From: Clostridia bacterium
GTDB lineage: Bacteria; Bacillota; Clostridia; Oscillospirales; Acutalibacteraceae
NCBI GenBank assembly: GCA_017503785.1
Contig: JAFVSK010000017.1
Span: 1 to 48,249, forward strand
Reading direction: 5' to 3'
DNA length: 48,249 nucleotides
Position numbers and translations under genes: made by a program. The notes below the pieces were generated by a model that was not told the DNA's origin, searched no databases, and worked only from the letters and a program-made list of their open reading frames with translations. Of the stretch, positions 34,601 through 41,385 are shown piece by piece. Every line of letters begins with the position of its first letter. Position 1 is the first letter of the stretch.

Positions 34601-37500
34601 CCACGGCGGTCAAAATTGTTCCCGGCGGTGAGGTTAAGCTCATGCCCAACGGCAGCACCACGCTTTCGGCAACCACGGTTCCTGCCGAAGCCAGCGCCGG
34701 TGTGTTGACCTGGACCTCCAGCGCTCCCGAAATCGTAGCAGTTGATAGCAAGGGCGTGATCACCGCCGTTGCCGAAAGCGGCAGTGCCGTTATCACCGTC
34801 ACCACCGATAAGGGCTTGACCGACAGTGTCACCGTTACGGTCGACGAATACGCCAACCTGCTGGAAAACGGCGATTTCGAAAGTGGCAATGCGCTGTGGG
34901 GCGGCACGTGGGCAGAGTCCATGATCCAGCCCGGTATCGGCAAAGACGGCAGCTATGGCTTCCTCGTACACAATACCACCGGCTCAAGTCGTGCCGAGTG
35001 CTATTACAAAAAGGCTATTCCGGTACAGCCGGCAACCACCTATATTTTAACCTTCGATTACTATGCTACCGCAAGCTCGAAGTCGTTGCGAATCTACAGT
35101 GGCACCCTGAATATCGGCAGCAAGTATGCGGCCAACGGCGAAGGTGAGTGGAAAACGGCAACGCATGTGTTCACCACCAAGGCTGATATGAAACTTAACA
35201 CCAACTATGATCTCGCCATCGTGTGCGACGGCGAAGGCGGCGAGGACGTTGTTATTGACAACATCTGCCTTAAGCTGTACGATACCGGTGTGGAGGCTAC
35301 CTCCATCAAGCTGAATCACGAAACGCTGACGCTGATGCCCGGCCGCACGGGTGCACTTACCATCAACCCGTTCCCGACCAACGGCGATATCAACCGCGCG
35401 GTGTGGAGCTCCTCCAACGAGGACGTTGCCACCGTGGAATATGGTGTGGTAACCGCTGTCGGTAAGGGTGAAGCCACCATCACGGCGAAGCTGCGTAACG
35501 GCCTCACCGCTACGTGTAAGGTTACCGTATCGGGCGAGGAAGCACTGATTAAAAACGGCACCTTCAGCGATAATGACAACTGGGAGCTCACCGGCGCTTC
35601 GGCAATTGCCGACGGTCTCGGCTCGGTTGCCAAGGATGGCACCATTCGCCAAACCGTTACCGGCCTGAAGCCCGAAACCACCTATCAGCTGTTCGTGCGT
35701 TATCGCTCGGAAAACGGCAGCAAGGTGGGTATTGCGCTTACCAATGGCACCGCTTCCTTACTGGAGGCCGCCGAAAGTGCAAACGCCGCCTGGACGAAAA
35801 AGACCTTTGAATTCACCACGCCGGCCGCGGTGGAATCCACCTCGGTGCTGACGTTTACGGTGAACAGCGGCAATGGCCCCGTGTATATCGACCACATCCT
35901 GCTGGCTCAGAAAGCCACCTTGGTTGATCTGAAGGTCGACAGCGTGGTGTGGGACGGTGGCTACGAACAGGTCAAGCCCGGCACGGAGCTTACCTTTGCC
36001 GTTACCTTCTCCAACTACGGCGAGGATGCTGTTAAAGCAGACTCCACCATCGATATCGATATTTGCCTTGACGGTAAGCCGATTCAGCGCCTCACCTACA
36101 CGGTGGGCAACGCCGGCTTTGCCAAAAACGAGACGGATATGGTTATCGGTACCGAAAAATGGGCGGCTGTTGCGGGCGATCACGTGATTTCAGCCCGTAT
36201 AAACGCCTCGCTCTCGGTATTGGAAATGAACACCGATAACAATAACACCGTACAGTCTAACCTGCGTGTGGCCGAGGAGTTTATTGAAACTCCGGAAATT
36301 GCCGAAAATGCCGGATTTACGCATCTGACCTTCAGCGATGATTTCAATTCGCTGCACACGATCGATCAGTTTGGCACAGGTGCCGACGGTTACAAGTGGT
36401 ATATCACGCGTCCCTACAGCGCCCCCAATGTGGAAACCGACGATTACGAGATCAAAGACGGTTACATGAACCTGCGCTTGAAAAAGCCGAACTACAACTA
36501 CGGCTTGGGCACGATGGATATCAAAACCGGTATTGGCTACGAATTCCAGTACGGTTATATGGAATTCCGCATCCGCATGCATCCGTATGACAGCGAGGGC
36601 GAAGGCGGCCCGGCCATCTGGTCGCTGCCGTATGACAAGCTGACGAATCAGTGCACGCGCTGGGTGGAAATGGACTGGATGGAATACTGGGGTACGCCCA
36701 GCTATGCCAAGGAAGGTCGCTTCACCGTGACGATGCACGATAACACCAGTGGCGACGAGGGCGGCGAGCATTGGTATAAGAACCCCAATCATGCTGTCAA
36801 CGGCATGGGCGACGGCGAATGGCACACGCTCGGCTTCCTGTGGGATTACGGCGTTATCATCGCCTACATGGATGGCCGCGAGATTATGCGCCAGACCTAT
36901 GATTTGGAAGGCGGTGTCAACCCGATGGCCACTGTGGCCGAGGGTGAAAATCCGTTCCCGGCAGATGCCTACCAGCCCATGAACACCCATGCATTACCCT
37001 TCACCATTTGCGGCTCGCTGGATAACCAGATGGATATTGATTACCTCTACGTTTGGACCGGTACGGGCGGCGGCTCGCTCCCTGAACCTGACAAGGGCGA
37101 GAACGATGACGACGAGGAAATCGAGGGCGACCTCGGTGACGGTGACGTGATCGTGGATATTCCGGCACAGGAATTCTGGGAGAACTATTGCACCGACGAT
37201 TGGGGCGATCCCATTCTCGCGATCAACGCCGAAAACAAAGCCTACGTGTTGATGGGCGGCGAATGGTGGTCGTATTTGAGCGCTGAGCGCAAGGCAGAGA
37301 TCAATGCGTTGCTTGCGCAAAACGGCCAGCCCACCTTCGACGAACTGTTAGCAAAGGCGCAGGGCTTTGCCGAAGAAGGCGAAGACACCGAGCAAACACC
37401 CCCCACGGGCGTTACCACCGCGTTGCCCTTGTTGCTCACGGCAACGCTGTTCAGCGCCGCTGTGCTGGTGATTACTCGCAAGCGTAAAGTAAAACAATAA
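31612..37500 (+). CDS. Large PxTG-anchored BIG_2/CBM/GH16 surface protein
   Basis: A 1962-residue paralogue of the 2570-aa protein. ATG 31612 follows TAGGAGGAG. Signal peptide 1-32 (KRLLSWVLAVSLLITCGISGLVLPASA). Six CBM_4_9-like modules (~32-191, 280-439, 443-597, 850-997, 1081-1224, 1312-1435) alternate with six BIG_2 domains (~193-276, 597-678, 679-763, 765-850, 997-1080, 1225-1311). A CARDB spacer is at 1437-1553. GH16 lies at ~1557-1816 with EMDWME (E1686, D1688, E1691). The Asp/Glu-rich linker is followed by the FWENYC module (1843-1926), P-P-T-G at 1930-1933, a hydrophobic helix and RKRKVKQ. Several modules (for example ERITGGDFEG..DWN and NLLENGDFE) are very close to those of the 2570-aa protein, showing duplication and module shuffling between the two genes. 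Likely wall-linked by a sortase encoded elsewhere. Confidence 0.92.
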   Translation: MKQYTKRLLSWVLAVSLLITCGISGLVLPASADANDNLFVNGDFEQGATTEWESSTLIVSGQGKGGGWGYYYDRTETNTNVGAGMVRYKKALLSKMEASTAYILSFDYKTSGNAQAQLYMDKNFGPRSDAESNLYGGLWLTKSVDTWTSMSIPFTTLDSISAGTGYEFAIRTVGGAGGVWYDNFKLIKAPTAATTLTLNKTVLSLEVGQDETLTATTLPEGAAAEPIVWTTSDSAVATVTAGKVTAVAAGTATITATAGTLTATCAVTVTATTPPPVSGSLAMPNGDFNAAASGWKYASTVAGQFNAGDPVPVQTDAAGNKYIQIPANGKVIKGPTVTCDVKANDWIRVDMKVRKNSAGKMRFAMQVQGITGGYLQPDWIISTSDTGSSNDGKWMTFTFFAKAEKDATSLYLQALEIAGNTTADLTLDLDDIKLTNLGQVADTAIPLFANGSMDEPAAEFNDYSYGGLFNDGGEIVADPDDASNNVLKMTSAGMAYFLPSVRTWREGNATKVASYKANTLYKLTYRMKGTGTTSVSTSAAYATLAEVIGEPNKASAEWKTIVAYVRTTGSLNANYTFVFRTSGEVYLDDMTLTEVTDVDSIVLDKTSVSELMPGDEEQLTATTTPSGYTVVWSTSDATVATVENGKITAVGEGTATITATAGTKSAACTVTVVDPGKATAITLNKTEIYLVKGNSETLTVITQPEASRYDSLSWDTSDATLATVVDGVVTAAADKEGVVTITATAMVDGTPLTATCKVTVVGNATGIEATVEELHLAEQVSNTLNVSETIELKITPTGAYTGALTWTTGDASVATVENGKVTAHAAGTTTITVSNGTLSDTVTVKVDTFGERITGGDFEGTDWNTPYWTTNVIKDGRATLVADPANPENTVLSIAGKSTAGWYLWPTQVNAGRTYKLTYKAMNANGSAYGIYLESSKAVANGGWKRQSIAKEGWTEVSHIFTMYGSDINRNYVIAFGNHDSATLYIDDISLVELPEATAVKIVPGGEVKLMPNGSTTLSATTVPAEASAGVLTWTSSAPEIVAVDSKGVITAVAESGSAVITVTTDKGLTDSVTVTVDEYANLLENGDFESGNALWGGTWAESMIQPGIGKDGSYGFLVHNTTGSSRAECYYKKAIPVQPATTYILTFDYYATASSKSLRIYSGTLNIGSKYAANGEGEWKTATHVFTTKADMKLNTNYDLAIVCDGEGGEDVVIDNICLKLYDTGVEATSIKLNHETLTLMPGRTGALTINPFPTNGDINRAVWSSSNEDVATVEYGVVTAVGKGEATITAKLRNGLTATCKVTVSGEEALIKNGTFSDNDNWELTGASAIADGLGSVAKDGTIRQTVTGLKPETTYQLFVRYRSENGSKVGIALTNGTASLLEAAESANAAWTKKTFEFTTPAAVESTSVLTFTVNSGNGPVYIDHILLAQKATLVDLKVDSVVWDGGYEQVKPGTELTFAVTFSNYGEDAVKADSTIDIDICLDGKPIQRLTYTVGNAGFAKNETDMVIGTEKWAAVAGDHVISARINASLSVLEMNTDNNNTVQSNLRVAEEFIETPEIAENAGFTHLTFSDDFNSLHTIDQFGTGADGYKWYITRPYSAPNVETDDYEIKDGYMNLRLKKPNYNYGLGTMDIKTGIGYEFQYGYMEFRIRMHPYDSEGEGGPAIWSLPYDKLTNQCTRWVEMDWMEYWGTPSYAKEGRFTVTMHDNTSGDEGGEHWYKNPNHAVNGMGDGEWHTLGFLWDYGVIIAYMDGREIMRQTYDLEGGVNPMATVAEGENPFPADAYQPMNTHALPFTICGSLDNQMDIDYLYVWTGTGGGSLPEPDKGENDDDEEIEGDLGDGDVIVDIPAQEFWENYCTDDWGDPILAINAENKAYVLMGGEWWSYLSAERKAEINALLAQNGQPTFDELLAKAQGFAEEGEDTEQTPPTGVTTALPLLLTATLFSAAVLVITRKRKVKQ

Positions 37501-37513
37501 CGCTTTATCCCAA

Positions 37514-37548
37514 CGGCGCTTCCCCGCACCGGGGAAGCGCCGCTTTTT
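37514..37548 (+). terminator. Terminator after the 1962-aa gene
   Basis: A 13-bp perfect stem CGGCGCTTCCCCG / CGGGGAAGCGCCG with CAC loop and CTTTTT. Confidence 0.93.
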
Positions 37549-37573
37549 GCGGCGAGCGTCCACGCCGTGTCTA

Positions 37574-37620
37574 TGCCGCGGGGAGATCGGTCTGCCCCTT
37601 TCGGTCGATCTCCCACGGCA
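37574..37620 (+). other. Long hairpin in the leader of the first signal-less GH16 gene
   Basis: TGCCG/CGGCA (37574-37578 and 37616-37620) encloses GGGAGATCG/CGATCTCCC (37581-37589 and 37606-37614). It ends 24 nt before the start codon and has no T-run. No obvious promoter lies between the upstream terminator and this hairpin. Confidence 0.75.
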
Positions 37621-37644
37621 TGGTCAATTTATGGAGGTGATCCG

Positions 37645-38520
37645 ATGAGCTGTAAAACCGTTCCCGTTCCGGAAGCGGCAGCAGAAGCCGGTTTATTTAA
37701 GCTAGCCTTTTGCGAGGACTTTGAAAACGATTTTGCGATCGATTTCAGCGGTGAGGGAAAACCTGGTTATAGCTTTTACGTCAATCGCGCGAGGAGACGA
37801 CCGCTACTGGTGCAGTCACAAGCGGAAATGCGCAAATCCGTGCTGTATCTTCGTCCCGGTTCGGCCATGGAATCGGTTTCCATTTGCACCTGCAGTTCCC
37901 AAACGCAAAACGGCTTTTCCATGCATTTTGGGTATATTGAAGCGCGTATTCGAGTAGACCGTCCTCTCGGCCGTCACAATCACTGGCCCAAGTTTTGGGG
38001 CACCGGCAAGGAATATATCCACAACGAAAACCCCGGCCACAGAGCCGAACTGGTGGTTGTGGAGTTTACCGACCCCTTGGATAAAGGTCTCAGCCGCAGC
38101 CGCGGCAAGGATATGATCTATGTTGGTACCCTGCACGATCATTCGTGGGAGAAGGAAAACGGTGTGTGGAAACACCGCTTGTGCACCAATTCCGTAAACG
38201 CAACCGGCTATAACGATCAATTCAACTACGTCGACACCGATTGGCACACCTACGGTGCCTTGTGGGAGCCGGGGCACGTGGCCTGGTACATGGATAACGA
38301 ACTGATGCATTCGGTGCGCTTTGTCGGCGGCTCGCTGCCGCAGTATTATTACCGCGACGACCCCCGCCCTTTACCTCGCATTGAAGAGCGTTTCCCCGAA
38401 ATGAATTTTCAGGTATGGGAAGGTGCGCACACCGTGACCGACCGTGAGACCATGGCCTTTTCGTTGGGCTGCCACCGTTACTGGACCATGGACGTCGACT
38501 GGGTTCGCGTGTGGCAATAA
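37645..38520 (+). CDS. GH16-family protein without signal peptide, altered catalytic motif
   Basis: 291 residues, essentially a bare GH16 jelly roll. ATG 37645 is set by GGAGGTGATCC, a perfect 11-nt complement of the usual 16S 3' end. No signal peptide (MSCKTVPVPEAAAEAGLF), stalk or anchor is visible. The fold-wide segments (FCEDFEN, GYIEARIRV, DWHTYGALWEPGHVAWYMDNE, VDWVRVWQ) are intact. The catalytic motif reads ELVVVE: E135 and E140 remain, but the Asp between them is V137. In GH16 that Asp tunes the nucleophile, so activity is probably weakened or lost. The intact paralogue follows 99 bp downstream. A binding or regulatory role is possible. Confidence 0.88.
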   Translation: MSCKTVPVPEAAAEAGLFKLAFCEDFENDFAIDFSGEGKPGYSFYVNRARRRPLLVQSQAEMRKSVLYLRPGSAMESVSICTCSSQTQNGFSMHFGYIEARIRVDRPLGRHNHWPKFWGTGKEYIHNENPGHRAELVVVEFTDPLDKGLSRSRGKDMIYVGTLHDHSWEKENGVWKHRLCTNSVNATGYNDQFNYVDTDWHTYGALWEPGHVAWYMDNELMHSVRFVGGSLPQYYYRDDPRPLPRIEERFPEMNFQVWEGAHTVTDRETMAFSLGCHRYWTMDVDWVRVWQ

Positions 38521-38588
38521 CAGAAAAATATGGACGATAATCCCCGATCCGTATTCAATTTTATCTTTCTTTTGAGGAAGGATACCGC

Positions 38589-38594
38589 TATAAT
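38589..38594 (+). promoter_or_regulatory. Possible -10 of the second signal-less GH16 gene
   Basis: Perfect TATAAT about 25 bp before the start codon; the matching -35 (TTTCTT, about 17 bp upstream) is poor. Confidence 0.5.
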
Positions 38595-38619
38595 TAAAAG
38601 CAGAAAGTGAGGAATATCT

Positions 38620-39510
38620 ATGAGCTGTAAAAACGTTCCGATTCCTGCAGCTGCGGAAGCAGCAGGAATGACCAATCTGGTATTTTGTGAGGATTTTGAC
38701 AACGAAAGATCCATCGACTTCAGCGGCGAGGGCCGCCCCGGCTATAGTTTTTATGCCGACCGTCCGTACGGTGGCACTACGCTGACTCCCGAGGAGTGTC
38801 AGCTGCGTGATTCGGTGTTGTATTTCAAGCCCGAAGAATGTGCTGCTGCTATCGGCTTGGTTACCTATAGCAAAAAAGGCCGCACTGGCTTCACCATGCA
38901 CTATGGCTATGCCGAGGCGCGCATCCGCGCCGATCTTCCCGCAAGCGCCGATTACAACGGCTGGCCGGCTTTCTGGGGCATGGAAAAGGCCGATATGATG
39001 GGCGAGCCGTGGGAGCGCTGCGGTGAATTGGATATTTTGGAAATGGTCGATCCCAAAGAAAAGGGCCGTCACGGTGAAGTGGGCAAAGACGTCATCTACA
39101 CCGGCACACTGCACGAGCATTGGCGCACAGGCGAGAAGCGTGAAAACGGCCGTCCCGTAACGGTGTTCGCCTCCAGTTCGGTCATTGCCAGCGGCTATCA
39201 AGATAACTTCGATTATATTGATGCCGATTGGCACACCTATGCAGCCTTGTGGGAGCCCGGTTACATTGCGTGGTATATGGACAACAAGCTGATGCATGCC
39301 GCGCGGTTTAACGCTACCGATATTCCCGAATACTATTACCGCGACGATCCCAAACCGGTAAAGCGGTTGGGCGAGGTGTATCCCAATTTGGTGGAAAGAA
39401 CCTGGCCGGGTGCTCATAACGTTATGGAAACCGCCGAGGAGATCTTGTGCCTGGGTTGCCATAAAAACTGGCCGATGGAAGTCGATTGGGTTCGCGTGTG
39501 GCAGAAATAA
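38620..39510 (+). CDS. GH16-family glycoside hydrolase without signal peptide
   Basis: 296 residues; ATG 38620 follows GTGAGGA. Clear paralogue of the preceding gene (both open MSCK-x-VP-x-P and share FSGEGRPGYSFY and WHTYAALWEPGYIAWYMDN). Here the motif is intact: ELDILE with E136, D138 and E141. The protein is the catalytic domain alone, beginning just where the GH16 domain begins in the large surface proteins, so it belongs to the same subfamily. With no signal peptide it may act on imported oligosaccharides in the cytoplasm or leave the cell by another route. The substrate is not evident. Confidence 0.9.
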   Translation: MSCKNVPIPAAAEAAGMTNLVFCEDFDNERSIDFSGEGRPGYSFYADRPYGGTTLTPEECQLRDSVLYFKPEECAAAIGLVTYSKKGRTGFTMHYGYAEARIRADLPASADYNGWPAFWGMEKADMMGEPWERCGELDILEMVDPKEKGRHGEVGKDVIYTGTLHEHWRTGEKRENGRPVTVFASSSVIASGYQDNFDYIDADWHTYAALWEPGYIAWYMDNKLMHAARFNATDIPEYYYRDDPKPVKRLGEVYPNLVERTWPGAHNVMETAEEILCLGCHKNWPMEVDWVRVWQK

Positions 39511-39522
39511 TTTCATAAAACC

Positions 39523-39552
39523 AAAGCCCCTGACTGTGTCAGGGGCTTTTTG
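39523..39552 (+). terminator. Terminator after the GH16 pair
   Basis: Stem AAAGCCCCTGA / TCAGGGGCTTT followed by TT. Confidence 0.92.
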
Positions 39553-39582
39553 CGTTTTGCACACCGGCACGATCCGAAACCA

Positions 39583-39865
39583 CCCCGTCAAGGCCCCCCT
39601 CTCCGAGGGGGCTGTCGCCGAAGGCGACTGGGGGAGTTCCCTCGCATTCGCACGAACTCAAGCCAACCCGGTAGCTGTCGCCGAAGGCGACTGGGGGAGT
39701 TCCCTCGCATTCGCACGATCCCAAGCCAACCCGGTAGGGGCCGATGCCCACATCGGCCCGTCAAGGCCCCCTCTCCGAGGGGGCTGTCGCCGAAGGCGAC
39801 TGGGGGAGTTCCCTCACATTCGCACGATCCCAAGCCAACCCGGTAGGGGCCGATGCCCAAAAGGA
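39583..39865. repeat. G+C-rich intergenic repeat cluster (third)
   Basis: Three tandem-like copies of a unit built on GTCGCCGAAGGCGACTGGGG plus TTCCCTC(G/A)CATTCGCACGA and AAGCCAACCCGGTAG (starts near 39611, 39674 and 39786), with palindromic GGGGCCGATGCCC units at about 39736 and 39846. The last copy is cut off inside the palindrome by unrelated sequence that becomes the metF promoter. The units are related to the clusters at 185-511 and 4912-5197. No gene is supported in 39511-39926. Confidence 0.9.
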
Positions 39866-39879
39866 GAGAATTCTTGTGA

Positions 39880-39909
39880 TTGACAGATGCTTTTTTGCAG
39901 GTGTATACT
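39880..39909 (+). promoter_or_regulatory. metF-metH operon promoter
   Basis: TTGACA (39880-39885), 18 bp, TATACT (39904-39909). Transcription would start near 39916, leaving only about 11 nt before the chosen metF ATG, so no riboswitch leader is possible from this promoter. Confidence 0.8.
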
Positions 39910-39926
39910 AAAAGATGGTGATGTAT

Positions 39927-40802
39927 ATGAAAATCAAGGACCTGTTAACTCAAAACAAACTAACCATGTCCTTCGAGGTGTTTCCACCCAAAACGGAAAG
40001 CAGCTTCGATAGTGTAAAATCCGCCACCGAGGAGATCGCCGCCCTGCGACCGGCGTACATGAGTGTTACCTACGGCGCCGGTGGCGGTACCAGTCGTTAC
40101 ACGTTGGATATTGCCAAAACCATTAAAGCACAGCATGGCGTTCCCACGCTGGCGCATCTCACCTGCGTGTCCTCCACCCGCGAAACCGTGCGCGAGAAGA
40201 TCGCAGCCATTCGGGAGGCGGGCATCGAAAACGTCATGGCTCTGCGCGGTGATATTCCTGCCGATCTGCGTGATGCCGACCGCAGCGGTTGGGCGTATCA
40301 TTACGCGATCGACCTCGTGCGTGAGCTGAAAGCCGCCAACGCCGATTTCTGCATCGGCGGCGCGTGCTATCCGGAGATCCATCCCGAAAGCGCCGATCAA
40401 AAGGCCGACATTCAGCACTTAAAAGAAAAGGTGGAGGCGGGCTGCGATTTTCTCACCACCCAAATGTTTTTTGATAATAATTTGCTGTACAATTTCTTGT
40501 ATAAGATCCGCGAAGCCGGGATCACCGTTCCCATCATTCCGGGCATTATGCCCATCACCAACGCCAACCAGGTGGCGCGTTCCATTCAGCTGTCGGGCTC
40601 GTTTATGCCGCAACGCTTTAAAAGCTTGGTCGATAAGTTCGGTCACGATCCTGCTGCGATGAAGCAGGCAGGCATTGCCTACGCCACCGACCAGATCATC
40701 GACTTGTACGCGAACGGTATTACCAACGTGCACGTGTATTCCATGAATAAGCCCGACGTGGCGCGCAGCATTTTGCGCAACGTGTCCGATATTTTGGGGT
40801 GA
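39927..40802 (+). CDS. metF: 5,10-methylenetetrahydrofolate reductase
   Basis: Reduces methylene-THF to methyl-THF, the methyl donor for the MetH encoded downstream. 291 residues from ATG 39927; an ATG at 39915 would add four residues but sits at the predicted transcription start. Family features: MSFEVFPPKTE start, VTYGAGGGTSRYT, THLTCV-like LAHLTCVSS, NVMALRGD (flavin site), and TQMFFDN. TIM-barrel fold, cytosolic. Clostridial MetF enzymes may pair with other electron carriers; nothing here shows which. Confidence 0.96.
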   Translation: MKIKDLLTQNKLTMSFEVFPPKTESSFDSVKSATEEIAALRPAYMSVTYGAGGGTSRYTLDIAKTIKAQHGVPTLAHLTCVSSTRETVREKIAAIREAGIENVMALRGDIPADLRDADRSGWAYHYAIDLVRELKAANADFCIGGACYPEIHPESADQKADIQHLKEKVEAGCDFLTTQMFFDNNLLYNFLYKIREAGITVPIIPGIMPITNANQVARSIQLSGSFMPQRFKSLVDKFGHDPAAMKQAGIAYATDQIIDLYANGITNVHVYSMNKPDVARSILRNVSDILG

Positions 40803-40807
40803 CGCGT

Positions 40808-41380
40808 ATGGTGTTGGTAAAGCACGTTGAGGAACCGCCGTTTGAAGCCATGAACGCGCTTCGTTATGCCGGTTGCCCCGAGGCCGATGCGGCCACGCTG
40901 GATCTGCTGTATTCCTGTTATGAGGAACTGCGAAGCGGCCTTCGCTATGCCGTGTGCAGCTGTGAATTGCCGCTGACTGTAAAAAACGGCACGTGCGAGC
41001 TTGGTAGCCTTTCGCTGCCGTCGACCGATCTTACAAACTATTTCGGCGATTGCCGTCGCGCGGTGCTGTTCGCCGCCACGGTGGGCGTTGCCCCCGATCG
41101 GTTGATCGAGCGGTACAGCCGTGTTTCGCCGTCGCGGGCGCTGATGCTGCAAGCCATCGGTGCCGAGCGTATTGAAGCTTTGTGCGATGCGTTTTGTGCC
41201 ACGCTGGAGGGTGCACTGCCGTCGCGCTTCAGTCCGGGCTACGGCGATCTGCCGCTGTCTGTGCAGCAGCAGCTTATTCGCGTGCTGGATACCGAACGCA
41301 AAATCGGTGTCTGTTTAAATGAAAGCTTATTAATGTCGCCCACCAAATCGGTTACCGCCTTGGTGGGACTTAAAGGGTGA
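40808..41380 (+). CDS. Stand-alone MetH reactivation-domain protein
   Basis: 190 residues resembling the SAM-binding activation domain normally fused to the C-terminus of cobalamin-dependent methionine synthase. Key segments: EALRYAG-like MNALRYAGCPEAD, VLFAATVGVAPDRLIERYS, AERIEALCDAFCATLE, and the SAM-site SRFSPGYGDLPL with IGVCLNESLLMSPTKSVTALVGL. ATG 40808 is chosen because GGGGTGA, overlapping the metF stop, lies 5 bp upstream; a GTG at 40799 lacks a site. Thermotoga encodes a comparable separate protein. Placed between metF and a MetH that lacks this domain, it very likely supplies reductive remethylation of inactive cob(II)alamin. Confidence 0.92.
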   Translation: MVLVKHVEEPPFEAMNALRYAGCPEADAATLDLLYSCYEELRSGLRYAVCSCELPLTVKNGTCELGSLSLPSTDLTNYFGDCRRAVLFAATVGVAPDRLIERYSRVSPSRALMLQAIGAERIEALCDAFCATLEGALPSRFSPGYGDLPLSVQQQLIRVLDTERKIGVCLNESLLMSPTKSVTALVGLKG

Positions 41381-41385
41381 ACCAC

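Noticed and set aside
39583-39865. A CRISPR array
   Set aside because: The repeated blocks are not separated by unique spacers of constant length. Unit and inter-unit sequences both recur, and no cas gene is nearby.
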